64,000 nt of DNA from Nocardioides sp. URHA0032 (GCF_000620645.1 NZ_JIAV01000021.1:209869-273868), one strand, 5' to 3'; shown: positions 33,708 through 42,693, counted from the first letter of the stretch. Translations and numbers: made by a program. The notes: generated by a model not told the origin, from the sequence alone.

Positions 33708-34268
33708 TTACGGGGTCTTGAGGTCGGTCATCCAGCCACGGAAGTTGATGCCCGTGGTCGGGTCGACATCGCAGTCGATGGTCACCTGGTAGCCGACCGG
33801 CTCGTCGTTCTTGTAGACCAGATCGCCAACAGAGGCCCGGACGCCAGCAGGAACCCAGTAGCGGTGGTGGAAGGTGCCATCGAGCACGTCCAGCACGTAT
33901 GCCTTCGCCGTCGGGACGGTGTTGGCGTAGTCGAACGTCCCATGCGTGGCGGTCTGGGTGACCGTGGCACCGAAGTACGTCTCCACCGCAGTCTTGTTCG
34001 TCTCGAGGAAGGTGAACGAGATCGTGGGCGAGTCATCGCTCGTAGAACGCAGCGTGCGAACCTGTGCGCCGTTCTGCCACATCTTCAAGATCGTCTTGTC
34101 GCCAGCATCAGGCAGCGTCAAGGTGACGCCGTCCTCGCTGATCGCGCCCGAGTCGATGAACGCGGCATCGAGCGCCGTGGTCGAGTCAGTGGGCGCGGTC
34201 GATCCCGCAGGGGCCTTGCTGACGGCGCCGGTGATCCCGACCCGCACGTTTCCGACTACGGCAGTCAT
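33708..34268 (-). CDS. Major tail (tube) protein
   Basis: 186 aa from the ATG at 34268, which has a strong AGGAGGAAGC site. Begins MTAVVGNVRVGITGAVSKAP; shows the tube-protein pattern FIDSGAISEDGVTLTLP, MWQNGAQVRTL, TISFTFLETNKTAVETYFGA and VPAGVRASVGDLVYKNDEPV. Forms the hexameric tail tube. Confidence 0.85.
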   Translation of the reverse strand: MTAVVGNVRVGITGAVSKAPAGSTAPTDSTTALDAAFIDSGAISEDGVTLTLPDAGDKTILKMWQNGAQVRTLRSTSDDSPTISFTFLETNKTAVETYFGATVTQTATHGTFDYANTVPTAKAYVLDVLDGTFHHRYWVPAGVRASVGDLVYKNDEPVGYQVTIDCDVDPTTGINFRGWMTDLKTP

Positions 34269-34336
34269 GCTTCCTCCTGATGAGTACGGCACTCGGGCCG
34301 TCGGTGATGGTGCCGGCGCGGGCGGCGAGGGTGGTG

Positions 34337-34471
34337 TTACTTCTTCGGGTCGGGCTTCTCTTCGGACTTGGGCGCCTTGACGGCAGTCCAGCCCTGCGAC
34401 TCGTACATCTCGGCGAAGTCGTCGCGGACGTCCTCGGTGTGGGTGGCGTCAGGGTGCTGGTACTTGGTCAT
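34337..34471 (-). CDS. Small conserved phage protein in connector region
   Basis: 44 aa: MTKYQHPDATHTEDVRDDFA... ending in a Lys/Pro tail. The ATG overlaps the upstream stop (ATGA). Similar short proteins sit beside tail-terminator genes in actinophages; role unknown. Confidence 0.6.
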   Translation of the reverse strand: MTKYQHPDATHTEDVRDDFAEMYESQGWTAVKAPKSEEKPDPKK

Positions 34472-34866
34472 GACAGTGCCTCTCCTCGGAGATCGATCTG
34501 GAACAGCAGGTATCGCATCGGGGCGGCATCGGGGATCTCGTAGGGTCCGGACAGGTGCTCGGTTCGCAGCACGCCGTTCGCGCCCACGAGGCGCGGGACC
34601 AGCGCTACGACGAGGCGGGCCAGGTCGGTCGCCTTCTGGTCGGTGGTGTCCCACACGTTGACCCGCAGCCGGGCCTTGTCGCGGAGGTTCGCGGAGTTCC
34701 CACCGTCGCGGACGACCTGCACGCAGCGCGCCGGTCGAGTCGCAGGGATCGTGCGGACCACCTTCACGTCCGACTGTCCCGACTGGGCGTTGATGAGGGT
34801 GCGGAGAGCGGCGATCGTGGTGAGCTCGGCGTCCGGGTAGAGGACCGCCGTGGGCTGCCAGGTCAC
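34468..34866 (-). CDS. Tail terminator protein
   Basis: 132 aa. PTAVLYPDAELTTIAALRTL, RPARCVQVVRDGGNSANLRD and a C-terminal RYLLFQIDLRGE strand match the gpU-like terminators that cap the tail tube before head joining. Overlaps the next gene. Confidence 0.75.
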   Translation of the reverse strand: MTWQPTAVLYPDAELTTIAALRTLINAQSGQSDVKVVRTIPATRPARCVQVVRDGGNSANLRDKARLRVNVWDTTDQKATDLARLVVALVPRLVGANGVLRTEHLSGPYEIPDAAPMRYLLFQIDLRGEALS

Positions 34867-35150
34867 GAGCCACCTGCCGCGTCGAGTGCCCGCGCGAGGA
34901 TGCCGTACTTGGCCTCGAGGATGTGACCCTTCCAGTCGCCCGAGACGACCCGAACGACGAGCCGGTCGGTGTGGTCTTCCTCGAGATGCAGGCCGGACTC
35001 GTAGTCGCCCGTGTCGTCATGCGGATCGGCCTGCGCATGAGCAAGCACCGCCGAGGCCTTCGAGCGAATCAGGGAGTCGACGCCCTGCGCTCCGTCGAGG
35101 AGGGACTGGATGCCGCCGTGGTTGATCTTGATCTGTGCGAGGCGGCCCAT
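34863..35150 (-). CDS. HK97 gp10-like neck protein
   Basis: 95 aa (MGRLAQIKINHGGIQSLLDG, KASAVLAHAQADPHDDTGDY, ILARALDAAGGS). Position between head-closure and tail-terminator genes and the A-x-x-T-G-x-Y-x-x-x-L pattern fit gp10-type connectors. The start is the ATG 3 bp upstream-adjacent to the previous stop. Confidence 0.75.
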   Translation of the reverse strand: MGRLAQIKINHGGIQSLLDGAQGVDSLIRSKASAVLAHAQADPHDDTGDYESGLHLEEDHTDRLVVRVVSGDWKGHILEAKYGILARALDAAGGS

Positions 35151-35151
35151 G

Positions 35152-35526
35152 TCAGCCCTCCTGGATCGAGACGCGCACGATGGCCCCGGCGTCACCGGAA
35201 CTAGCGGCCCAGCGCCAAGCGAACGGTCGGCCGTCCACCTCGCAGACGAGGCCGCGGACCACGACGCGATCCTGCGCCGTGGGGACGGTCGTGATTGGCG
35301 GCTGGAAGATGAGGTCGAAGTCCGAGTCCACGGCGTTGCGCGCGGCCTCGCTGGGCTCCGTAGACCCGCCGCTGCCGACGAGCACGTTGGCGACGTCGAC
35401 CTCAGTGGGCTCAGTGGTCCACTCCTGGCCGTCGCCGAGCTCCCACGCGGTGACAGTGTCGGCCGAGTAGGGGTCGGTGACGGTGCCGGCGGTCTGGACG
35501 GTGACCGTCTCGCCGTGTGCGAACAC
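35152..35526 (-). CDS. Head closure (stopper) protein
   Basis: 124 aa beta-barrel type (ETVTVQTAGTVTDPYSADTV, VDSDFDLIFQPPITTVPTAQ, VVRGLVCEVDGRPFAWR). Fits the SPP1 gp16/HK97-like stopper in order and size. Confidence 0.75.
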   Translation of the reverse strand: MFAHGETVTVQTAGTVTDPYSADTVTAWELGDGQEWTTEPTEVDVANVLVGSGGSTEPSEAARNAVDSDFDLIFQPPITTVPTAQDRVVVRGLVCEVDGRPFAWRWAASSGDAGAIVRVSIQEG

Positions 35527-35527
35527 G

Positions 35528-35902
35528 TCAGATCACCGAGGTTGCGTCGGGGCCTGCGAGCGACACCGAGTAGACGCCACCCTGGCCCGTCGCGCAAAGA
35601 TTCTGGAGTGCCACGATCTCCGACGGCCAGAACATCCCGCGGCGCTCCTGGCGGGTGTCGAGAGTCTGCCCGAACGGGCCAGCTGTCTGCGCCTGAAGCG
35701 CACCGCTGCCCGAGTCGTTCCACCGCAGGACGGCTCCGCGCAGGATCGCCTTGACGGCGGTCGAGTGCGCGAAGCCATCCACGGAGATACAGGGAGCGGC
35801 CAACAGGGCCATCGCCTCTGCGTCCTCGATCATCGCCTCGGCCTTCGCAGGCTCGATGGCGGCGAATGGCTCGAGGTCGTCGACGCTCAGGAACGTGCCC
35901 AT
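35528..35902 (-). CDS. Head-tail adaptor
   Basis: 124 aa mostly helical (FLSVDDLEPFAAIEPAKAEA, FAHSTAVKAILRGAVLRWND) with a C-terminal strand (VYSVSLAGPDATSVI). Corresponds to the gp6/gp15-like adaptor that docks on the portal. Confidence 0.75.
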   Translation of the reverse strand: MGTFLSVDDLEPFAAIEPAKAEAMIEDAEAMALLAAPCISVDGFAHSTAVKAILRGAVLRWNDSGSGALQAQTAGPFGQTLDTRQERRGMFWPSEIVALQNLCATGQGGVYSVSLAGPDATSVI

Positions 35903-35918
35903 GCTGACCGCCTCCCCG

Positions 35919-36074
35919 TTACTTCTTGGTAGTGCTGGACTTCTTGGACGCTGACCGCTTGGCCGGCGCCTTCTTCTCCGTCACGTCCTGGTAGCCGGCG
36001 GCGCGCCAGAAGTCAGCCGACGCATCGTCGGTCTTGACCTCATGGCCCGTCACCGGGTTCCTCAGGGCGATCAC
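35919..36074 (-). CDS. Small Lys-rich protein downstream of capsid
   Basis: 51 aa from a GTG overlapping the capsid stop (GTGA). ALRNPVTGHEVKTDDASADF is followed by a basic tail KKAPAKRSASKKSSTTKK. Short proteins of this type (NPVTG..V.. W..AGY) are common after actinophage capsid genes; function unknown. Confidence 0.7.
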   Translation of the reverse strand: MIALRNPVTGHEVKTDDASADFWRAAGYQDVTEKKAPAKRSASKKSSTTKK

Positions 36075-36964
36075 GGGGTGTCGACGACGCCGTCGGTGAT
36101 CCGCACGAAGTGGTTGACGTCGCGGGTGATGAAGCCGACCTCGATCTCCGCGCGGACAGCGAACATGTTGCGCTGCCACAGGTTGATCTGGGTGCCGCCG
36201 TCGTTCACGGTGGCCTGGTCGGTCACGTCGACCTGGATGCCCTCGACGGTGCCGTAGATCGCCGAGTTGGCGAAGTCACCCGCGACAGCGACGTCGTCGC
36301 CGACGGTGGTGGACGCCTTGAGCGCACGGCGGGTGCCGTACACGGGGCGACCGAGGAGCTGACCGACCACGTTGTCGGTGTTCGGGCTGTTGGTGAACAG
36401 CGGACGACCGAAGCCGTCAACCGAGGACAGCAGCGTCGCCTGGAACGCCGGAGAGGCGAGCCACGCGGACAGGTCGCCACCAGCGGCAGCGATGGCCGAG
36501 TAGACCGCAACGAGGTCGGCGTAGGTGCCGGTGCCATCGACGGTCAGGGCCGGCGCAGACGAGAGAACGTCGAAGTTCGAGCCGGGGGCAGTGCCCGCGA
36601 GCACGGTCTCGTCGAACTTCTTCGCCAGCGCGTTCGGGAGACGGCGGGCGAGCTCGGCGTAGAGGCCGGGCAGGTCGCGCCGGAACTCCATCGAGAAGGT
36701 CTCGATGACAGCCAGCTTGTACGGCGTCATGCTCTTGCTCGACACGGTGGCGTGCGAGACCGGCTTCTCAGCCGACTCCGCAACCCAGCCGGCAGCCGAG
36801 TCGCCCGTGATGAGCGGAATGGTGATGCCAGAGCCCGGAAGGGCGATCTGACGCGACGCCGCCATGACAGCGGACGCCTCCTGGGTGGAGGCCCAGATCT
36901 CCGAGGAGACCTGAGCGGGAAGCACAACACCAGAGGTGGAGCGCTTGAGGTCGCCAGCAGCCAT
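36071..36964 (-). CDS. Major capsid protein, HK97 fold
   Basis: 297 aa. Capsid motifs: SSEIWASTQEASAVMAASRQ, AGWVAESAEKPVSHATVSSK, FSMEFRRDLPGLYAELARRL (spine helix), SAWLASPAFQATLLSSVDGF, LLGRPVYGTRRAL and the C-terminal VEVGF-like IEVGFITRDVNHFVRITDG. No N-terminal delta domain; a separate scaffold is encoded upstream. Confidence 0.9.
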   Translation of the reverse strand: MAAGDLKRSTSGVVLPAQVSSEIWASTQEASAVMAASRQIALPGSGITIPLITGDSAAGWVAESAEKPVSHATVSSKSMTPYKLAVIETFSMEFRRDLPGLYAELARRLPNALAKKFDETVLAGTAPGSNFDVLSSAPALTVDGTGTYADLVAVYSAIAAAGGDLSAWLASPAFQATLLSSVDGFGRPLFTNSPNTDNVVGQLLGRPVYGTRRALKASTTVGDDVAVAGDFANSAIYGTVEGIQVDVTDQATVNDGGTQINLWQRNMFAVRAEIEVGFITRDVNHFVRITDGVVDTP

Positions 36965-36995
36965 GCCGGTTACCTACCTTTCAAGGAAGTGGGGG

Positions 36996-37493
36996 TTATC
37001 GGGTGAAGCTGCCGTCGATGGCAGCCGCGAACAGGTCCGCGGTGGACTTCCCCTTCTTGGGGGTTCCTCCGCGATTGCCGAGATCCAGCGATTCGACGAC
37101 GGACTCCTGCGAGTCGTCCTCCGTGCTGGCGGCAGGCTTGAAGGTCTCGAGAAGTTCAGAGGCGTCGGCCTCGAGCTCCTCGCGGGTCTCGCCGACAAGC
37201 CGCTTGGCCTGTGCGGGAGTGAGGCCCTTCTCGGATGCGACCTCGAGCCGAAGTGCTCGCGCCTCGGCGGCGGCGGCGGCCTTCTCGGCAGCCTCCGCGC
37301 GCTCGATCGCACGAGTCGATTCGGTCTTGTCGCGGTCCTCGAACTCCTTGAGTCGGGCCTCGAGGTCGGCGGCACGCTTCTCGGCGGCACGCTTCTCTCG
37401 ACGCTCGGCGTCCAGAGCCTTCTTGCCAGCGTCCCCGAGATCGGCCGTCGCGGCTTGGTCGGTGGCGTTGTCGTTCTCGGCGGCGTCAGTCAT
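36996..37493 (-). CDS. Scaffolding protein
   Basis: 165 aa, acidic N-terminus (MTDAAENDNATDQAATADLG) then a long coiled coil (ALDAERREKRAAEKRAADLE, AIERAEAAEKAAAAAEARAL) and an end SKGKSTADLFAAAIDG-type helix. Typical of siphovirus scaffolds placed just before the capsid gene. Confidence 0.85.
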   Translation of the reverse strand: MTDAAENDNATDQAATADLGDAGKKALDAERREKRAAEKRAADLEARLKEFEDRDKTESTRAIERAEAAEKAAAAAEARALRLEVASEKGLTPAQAKRLVGETREELEADASELLETFKPAASTEDDSQESVVESLDLGNRGGTPKKGKSTADLFAAAIDGSFTR

Positions 37494-37545
37494 CGCGACT
37501 GCTCCTTTGGTGTGGCAGATCCCCGGCCCTCGCGGCTAGGGAAGA

Positions 37546-38139
37546 TCAGTAGGCAGGCTCGGCAGTGCAGCCACAGTGGTCGTGCGCGTCGAATCCGGCG
37601 TTGTCGCGCGGATATACGCGACCGGCGAGCATCTGGCAGAAGTCGCATCCGCCGCCGCCGAGCACTCGCTCCCAGCCGCGCGCCTTCGGGTCCGACCGGA
37701 TGGTCTGTGTGACCGTGTCGCGACCCGCGTTGAGCACGAGTCGGGCCATCGCCCCGGAAGACTGGGTGAGTGCGTTCGACATCGCGACATCAACGGGCAC
37801 GCCGTTCGCAGCGGCCTTCTTCGCCGCGATGAGCGACGTCACTCGCAATGAAGTAGCGAACTGCTCGGCGGGCATCTGCGGGACGATGATCCGAACGTCA
37901 CCCGAGAGGCCACTGGCAACGCGAAAGGCCCGCAGATAGCCCGCAGCGAGCCCTGAGGACGTCCTGCGGTTCTTGCTAACGACCCTCAGCGCCTCGGCCG
38001 CGAATCCGGGGAACGATCGGTCGAGATCGGCCCAGTCGAGCGCCGGCCACAGGTCTTCCATCTGAGCGACGGTCGACTTGCGGAGCGCGAGCTGCTGACG
38101 ACGATGCATCAGCGTCAACGCGCGCGGCTCGAGAGCCAT
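37546..38139 (-). CDS. Capsid maturation / MuF-like minor head protein
   Basis: 197 aa. N-terminal helices and C-terminal zinc-like CDFCQMLAGRVYPRDNAGFD-AHDHCGC motif found in MuF-type proteins. Located between portal and scaffold as usual. Packaged in the head and may be ejected. Confidence 0.85.
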   Translation of the reverse strand: MALEPRALTLMHRRQQLALRKSTVAQMEDLWPALDWADLDRSFPGFAAEALRVVSKNRRTSSGLAAGYLRAFRVASGLSGDVRIIVPQMPAEQFATSLRVTSLIAAKKAAANGVPVDVAMSNALTQSSGAMARLVLNAGRDTVTQTIRSDPKARGWERVLGGGGCDFCQMLAGRVYPRDNAGFDAHDHCGCTAEPAY

Positions 38140-39512
38140 CAGGCAACAGGGTTGGTGTCAGGGTTGAAGATGGCAGCCAGATCGGCGCCCGCACCGTTCT
38201 CCAGGCGCCACGCGGCATCACGGTCCCGCTCGGTCTGCGACATGCCCAACCACTTCTCCTGCGCAGTCTGCGGCGTGATGACCGGGTTGTCGCCCGTCGT
38301 CAGCTTCACCGCAGCATCCGCGGCCTGAGCCATCGAACGGGTCTCCATCTCGGCCCACTTGACCTCGATGCGAGCCTTCGATCGAGCGTCACCGAGCGCC
38401 TTGAACGCCAGCCGGATCGCACCCTCAAGGCCGGGCTCATAGCCCTTCACGCGCCGCTGACACTTCGCCACCAGGCCGCCGACGATGAGCGCCAGCGTCT
38501 CGGCGCCGACGTTGGACACGTCGGTCAGGAAGTAGGTCGCCGGGAGACGGGATATGCGGGCCATGTGGCCGGCGATCTCCCGCGCCAGGTCGAGGTGCGG
38601 CTTCAGGTCGGTGGCGTTGAAGTCACCGAACTTTGCGTCGGCGCCTTCGGCCACGAACAGGCTCGCGATATTCGCGGCGTAGGGCGCAATGGGCTCGCCA
38701 GTAGCGGGGTCGCGAGGAACCTCGATGCCCGTCGCCCACTTCTGACGGAACGCGCCGTACTCCGCGATCGCCTGGACGTTGAACATCGTCTGGTTCAGGA
38801 GGCGCTGCGGAAGCACGAGGGGCGCGAGCTCGGATCGGATCTCGCCCAGCGGCCGGTTTTGGAGCTCGAAGAAGGGAACCTCGCCGAGCGGGTTCTTCGT
38901 GACCGCCTGCGCCCCGTTCGGCATCTGGCGCGCCAGCCACCGCGACGGACTGAAGGGGTCGCCCTCGCCGCGCTGCGTCATCCGCACCACGTAGCCCGGC
39001 GTGTAGAGCGTGCCGAACGTGTCGCCCGTCCACTCGTCGCCGAACACCTTCAGCGCGGCGATCCGCTCGCCCTCGGGGGAGTAGGCGAGCACGACCTGGC
39101 TCGGGTCTTCGTAGTTCAGACGCGGGTTCCCATCGCCCTTGGGTGGGGAGACCGACACGAACGACCGCTCGCAGATCAGCGCGGCGGCGATCGCCTCGTC
39201 AGACCCGGCATCGAAGTCCGAGTCCTTCCAGATCCGCCACGCATCCTTGTCGGCCTCGGGCTCATCGCCAATGCGGATGCCCTCGACGGACATGCGCTCA
39301 GCGGTTGCCTCCGCAGCAAGACCCATCAGGTTCGTCGTCGACAAGCCAGCCATCCGCGCGAACTTCTGCGACGTCTCCGTCGACTCAGGCAGTGGGTGAA
39401 TGTCCTCGACGAGCTCGCGATACGCCGCGTACACCTCAGCACGGCGCGTGCGCTCCTCATCCAGTCGTCGCAGCCACCACTTCGGACTGCCAACGGGGGC
39501 GTCTTCCAGCAT
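38139..39512 (-). CDS. Portal protein
   Basis: 457 aa; SPP1 gp6-like portal. Motifs: WWLRRLDEERTRRAEVYAAY, NLMGLAAEATAERMSVEGIR, EVPFFELQNRPLGEIRSELA, LLNQTMFNVQAIAEYGAFRQ, RLPATYFLTDVSNVGAETLA and KWAEMETRSMAQAADAAVKL. The ATG at 39512 has GAGGGGAG upstream; a TTG at 39530 extends six residues and overlaps the terminase stop. Confidence 0.9.
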   Translation of the reverse strand: MLEDAPVGSPKWWLRRLDEERTRRAEVYAAYRELVEDIHPLPESTETSQKFARMAGLSTTNLMGLAAEATAERMSVEGIRIGDEPEADKDAWRIWKDSDFDAGSDEAIAAALICERSFVSVSPPKGDGNPRLNYEDPSQVVLAYSPEGERIAALKVFGDEWTGDTFGTLYTPGYVVRMTQRGEGDPFSPSRWLARQMPNGAQAVTKNPLGEVPFFELQNRPLGEIRSELAPLVLPQRLLNQTMFNVQAIAEYGAFRQKWATGIEVPRDPATGEPIAPYAANIASLFVAEGADAKFGDFNATDLKPHLDLAREIAGHMARISRLPATYFLTDVSNVGAETLALIVGGLVAKCQRRVKGYEPGLEGAIRLAFKALGDARSKARIEVKWAEMETRSMAQAADAAVKLTTGDNPVITPQTAQEKWLGMSQTERDRDAAWRLENGAGADLAAIFNPDTNPVA

Positions 39513-39526
39513 CGGCAAGGCTCCCC

Positions 39527-40972
39527 TCAAAACGCGTAGGTACTAGCAGGCTTCTTGGACATAGATGCGGCGAGTCGGGCCAGCACTAGGCCAACCATCG
39601 GGGCGATGTTGACGCTCGGATCGCTGCGGTCGAGACCCCATCCGCCAGCCGTGCCGATCGCCCGCTTCCGAGACCCCTCGCGCGCCGCATTGACCGACTC
39701 TTGATCCGCATGAGTAAGTCGGCCAGCCTCGAGGTTGGACTTGACTAGTCCGCAGGCGCGAGACATGTCGGAGGCGTTGCCCGTGAGCACCTTCACCCCC
39801 AGCGCCTTGAGCGTGGGGATCATGGAAGCCGCAGGGGACTGGCCGTCGATAAACACGACCGTCCCGCGGCCCGAGCGCCTCCAAGCGTCAGCCACCCACT
39901 TGACCGCGGCAGCCTCATCCATGCCAGCCCAGACTTCTTCGACGTGCGCCGAATCCTTCTCGACCCAGCACGCCTCGACCGAGATCTCCCGGCCGTGCGA
40001 CATGTCCACCGCGAACCCGTTGGGCTTAGTGCCAGACGGGGGTCCGACGTCGACCGCCTCGCCCCACAGCGCGCCATTGAAGGGCGAGAACTGTTTCGTG
40101 ATCTCGTCCCAGATGCCGCGGGCTTCGCGGTTCCAGGCGTCGTCGTTCTTGAGCTTCTTGCGTAGTCGCAAGAGAGCGCGATGCGTGGTGCGGTGCGGGT
40201 AGGACGGGTTCGCCTTGCGCAACTGCTCCGGGTCCATCGGGTCGGTGCCGCGATCGGCACTCGTCTCGATGTAGAGCGTCGAGTCAGACTCGCCGTCCAG
40301 CGCCTCCTGCCGAAGCAGGGTGAAGAACTCGCCAGGATCGCGCGGTCGCGGCGGGGTGCCCATGACAAAGAACAGGGGATTTGGGGCCGTGTTCTGCGTA
40401 GCGCCCAAGTCCTCAAGCGTGGACTCGGGAAGGATCTGACCCTCGTCACACACGAGCACGTCGACCCCGGCGAAGCCACGACCGAAACCAGACTCGCGAG
40501 CGCCGAACAGGATGCGTGACCCGTTGGCGAAATGGATCGCCTCGTCGCCCTTGCCGTGCAACACCTGGCGGATGTGCGGCGCCACCTTGGGCCGCTGCGC
40601 CATGCCGTCGAACTGGTCGAACGTCTCACGCGCCGTCGTCTTGCGGTGCGCCGTCCAGATCACAGTCAGGCCAGGCTTGAGGAGACACAGTGCGAAGATG
40701 ATGCACGCGATCAGGTACGTCTTGCCGACCTGCCGCGGGATGCTGATGCACGTCGTGTCGGCGGCGTAAGTTCCGTCAGCCCGCTTGGCAAGGATCAGGC
40801 GTCCAGCATCGAACTGCCAGCGATCAAAGCCCCAGCCGAGCCGGTTGCAGGTCTGCGCGACCGAAGGCCACTCGGTCGAGGCGATGCCCTCGGGTGCCAC
40901 CACATGGCGGGCCACATCCGAGAGCGGCCGGCGGCTAGTAGCCGGTGCCGTCCCAGGCTTCGTCATCGGCAT
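39527..40972 (-). CDS. Terminase large subunit
   Basis: 481 aa. ATPase: Walker A SIPRQVGKTYL (residue ~80), Walker B DVLVCDEGQ (~170), coupling motif FFVMGTPPR. Nuclease: Asp residues in FAVDMSHGREISVEACW and TVVFIDGQS. Packages the genome into the procapsid. An ATG two codons downstream (40966) is an alternative start. It overlaps the small subunit by 38 nt. Confidence 0.93.
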   Translation of the reverse strand: MPMTKPGTAPATSRRPLSDVARHVVAPEGIASTEWPSVAQTCNRLGWGFDRWQFDAGRLILAKRADGTYAADTTCISIPRQVGKTYLIACIIFALCLLKPGLTVIWTAHRKTTARETFDQFDGMAQRPKVAPHIRQVLHGKGDEAIHFANGSRILFGARESGFGRGFAGVDVLVCDEGQILPESTLEDLGATQNTAPNPLFFVMGTPPRPRDPGEFFTLLRQEALDGESDSTLYIETSADRGTDPMDPEQLRKANPSYPHRTTHRALLRLRKKLKNDDAWNREARGIWDEITKQFSPFNGALWGEAVDVGPPSGTKPNGFAVDMSHGREISVEACWVEKDSAHVEEVWAGMDEAAAVKWVADAWRRSGRGTVVFIDGQSPAASMIPTLKALGVKVLTGNASDMSRACGLVKSNLEAGRLTHADQESVNAAREGSRKRAIGTAGGWGLDRSDPSVNIAPMVGLVLARLAASMSKKPASTYAF

Positions 40973-41234
40973 TCACGACCACCGAGTGATCCTCGTCCTG
41001 CGAGACGACGATGGCCTCGATCTCCTTGCCGATCTCGAGCTGGCGGCGCGATAGAGCGGCGAGGTCACGGGCCGGGGTGTTCGGGTCGTCCATCGCACGG
41101 GCGATTCGGCGACGCATGGCCCGCAGCTCCTCTATTCGAGAGCCTTGCTCTGCGGCCTCAAGGATCGTCGAAGGGCGGTTCGGCTCGGCCTTCTCATCCT
41201 CGGCAACCGCGCGGAGAGGCTTGCGTACAGCCAT
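40935..41234 (-). CDS. Terminase small subunit
   Basis: 99 aa: basic N-terminus (MAVRKPLRAVAEDEKA), helical hairpin (LRAMRRRIARAMDDPNTPAR, LAALSRRQLEIGKEIEAI) and acidic end. This matches the short small-terminase form of actinophages, which recognises packaging DNA. Confidence 0.8.
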   Translation of the reverse strand: MAVRKPLRAVAEDEKAEPNRPSTILEAAEQGSRIEELRAMRRRIARAMDDPNTPARDLAALSRRQLEIGKEIEAIVVSQDEDHSVVVNADDEAWDGTGY

Positions 41235-41248
41235 TTCGCCTCCTCGGG

Positions 41249-41962
41249 TCAGGCGACCCGAAGGTCGTCGTCGGTGTAGTAGCTGAGATCGCCGCGAACG
41301 GAGTTACACCAGCGGTGAGCGAGTCTGAGATTGGACGGCGAGTGATCAGCAATGAGCGACCACGACTGGGGCTCGATGTGGTCCAGCGACGGTGCCCAGT
41401 TGTCGAGCGGGTTGGTCGTCATCAAGTCGCGATCAACGGGCTCTAGGCAGAGTTGACAGGTCCAGGAATCGCGGTCGTAGATGGCGAGCCGATCCCGCAT
41501 TGCGATCTTGAAGTGTCGTTTGTTCGGGCGAGCCTTGCGGCTGCACGCCGTCGAGCAGAACCGCGATGGCGTTCCACGGCGAGTGAAGTCCGTGCCGCAC
41601 TGAGCGCACTCACCGGAAACCCATGTCGACCCGACGGTACCGGCAGCTGCTCGTTCGAGTCGGTCTGCTGCGCGAGCCCTTTTGCGCTCGGCCTGCTCGA
41701 GACGTTCCCTACACCTTCGGTGATACGGGAGGTCTTTGCGGAAGGCGCCGCGGACCGGCTCGCCACACTCAACGCACTTCGCGTCTAGGCGAGGTCGTCC
41801 CGGACGATCCCAACCCGACTCGCGGAGACGCTTTTGGCGTTCGCGGCTGATCGCATTCCAGGCATCGCGGCACGGCTCACATGAGGCTTCATTTCGCCTC
41901 CGGTGCCAGTCCCGGCCGTATTGCGTTCCCCGCACTTCGTCATGTGTCTTGCGCGCCATCAA
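41249..41962 (-). CDS. HNH endonuclease
   Basis: 237 aa. N-terminal zinc fingers (CEPCRDAWNA, CVECGEPVRGAFRKDLPYH, CAQCGTDFTRRGTPSRFCS) and HNH core CQLCLEPVDRDLMTT, PSLDHIEPQSW, NLRLAHRWCNSVRGD. Next to the terminase genes, where an HNH protein assists terminase in many siphoviruses; it could equally be a homing nuclease. Confidence 0.85.
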   Translation of the reverse strand: MMARKTHDEVRGTQYGRDWHRRRNEASCEPCRDAWNAISRERQKRLRESGWDRPGRPRLDAKCVECGEPVRGAFRKDLPYHRRCRERLEQAERKRARAADRLERAAAGTVGSTWVSGECAQCGTDFTRRGTPSRFCSTACSRKARPNKRHFKIAMRDRLAIYDRDSWTCQLCLEPVDRDLMTTNPLDNWAPSLDHIEPQSWSLIADHSPSNLRLAHRWCNSVRGDLSYYTDDDLRVA

Positions 41963-41978
41963 GGGCTCCTAGATGTGC

Positions 41979-42013
41979 GGAAGCCCCCGACGTCTAGGTC
42001 GACGGGGGCTTCC
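41979..42013. terminator. Hairpin separating early and late blocks
   Basis: GGAAGCCCCCG (41979-41989) pairs perfectly with CGGGGGCTTCC (42003-42013). It lies upstream of the HNH/terminase block and downstream of the second HNH gene, so it can end the early transcript. Confidence 0.75.
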
Positions 42014-42121
42014 TGGCCTCGGGGATCAACCGAGGTCGCCTGCGTTGGAAAAAGCGGATGGGGGGTGTCCGTCTATGCCGAGAGGAGCGGCGGGAAATGT
42101 CTTCGGGGTCCGCCCCCGGGG

Positions 42122-42394
42122 TCACCAGCTTCGAGATGTGACGAACGATCGCGGCTCGACCCCGACGCGGTTCCATTTCGCGCGGTTGCACTTGCGGTGA
42201 CTGGCCTGCTTGTTGCCGAGAGTGTCGGGTCCACCGTTGTCGATGGCGAGGATGTGGTCGACCTCGAACGACATGGGATCGGGTGACCGCAGCGTGTAGT
42301 CGATCGGCTGCTCACAGAGCGCGCATGGTGGCTTGGTGCGGGCGATGGCACGACGGTGCTGGTCGCGAGTGGTGGTGTTGCGGCCAGTGCTCAC
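42122..42394 (-). CDS. Small HNH nuclease
   Basis: 90 aa from the GTG overlapping the upstream stop (GTGA). CALCEQPIDYTLRSPDPMSF, EVDHILAIDNGGPDTLGNKQ and SHRKCNRAKWNR form a minimal HNH fold. Candidate terminase-associated HNH. Confidence 0.8.
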   Translation of the reverse strand: MSTGRNTTTRDQHRRAIARTKPPCALCEQPIDYTLRSPDPMSFEVDHILAIDNGGPDTLGNKQASHRKCNRAKWNRVGVEPRSFVTSRSW

Positions 42395-42504
42395 TCCGAC
42401 TCCTCGCGCCACTCGCACCGCAGCTCGTGGGACTGGACCATCGTCGCGACCGGGTGCCGGTAGCCGCAGCCCCATCGACACGTCCAGCGCCTCAGGTCCG
42501 ACAT
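42391..42504 (-). CDS. 37-residue zinc-finger-like protein
   Basis: MSDLRRWTCRWGCGYRHPVA... with C-x3-C and two later His and a Cys, a possible single zinc finger. Its TGA overlaps the GTG of the HNH gene. Confidence 0.55.
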   Translation of the reverse strand: MSDLRRWTCRWGCGYRHPVATMVQSHELRCEWREESE

Positions 42505-42528
42505 CCACAACTCCACTCGCCGCAGAGT

Positions 42529-42693
42529 TCACACCCCATCGTGTCGACAGGTATCGCAACAGGTTCGGCGCTCGATGTCTCGGGTCGCAGCACAGGCGTC
42601 AACGCTGAGTCCACAGCCGAGGCACCCGTCTTCGAGGACGCGCTGAAACCGATAGATCTGGCACCTCGTGGCGCCGATGCTGGGCGGCTCCAT
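42529..42693 (-). CDS. 54-residue Cys-rich protein
   Basis: Starts in the TGATG overlap with the phosphoesterase gene. Seven Cys (GCLGCGLSVDACAATRD, RRTCCDTCRHDG) suggest zinc binding. A 15-codon Cys-rich frame also bridges it to the next gene. Confidence 0.55.
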   Translation of the reverse strand: MEPPSIGATRCQIYRFQRVLEDGCLGCGLSVDACAATRDIERRTCCDTCRHDGV

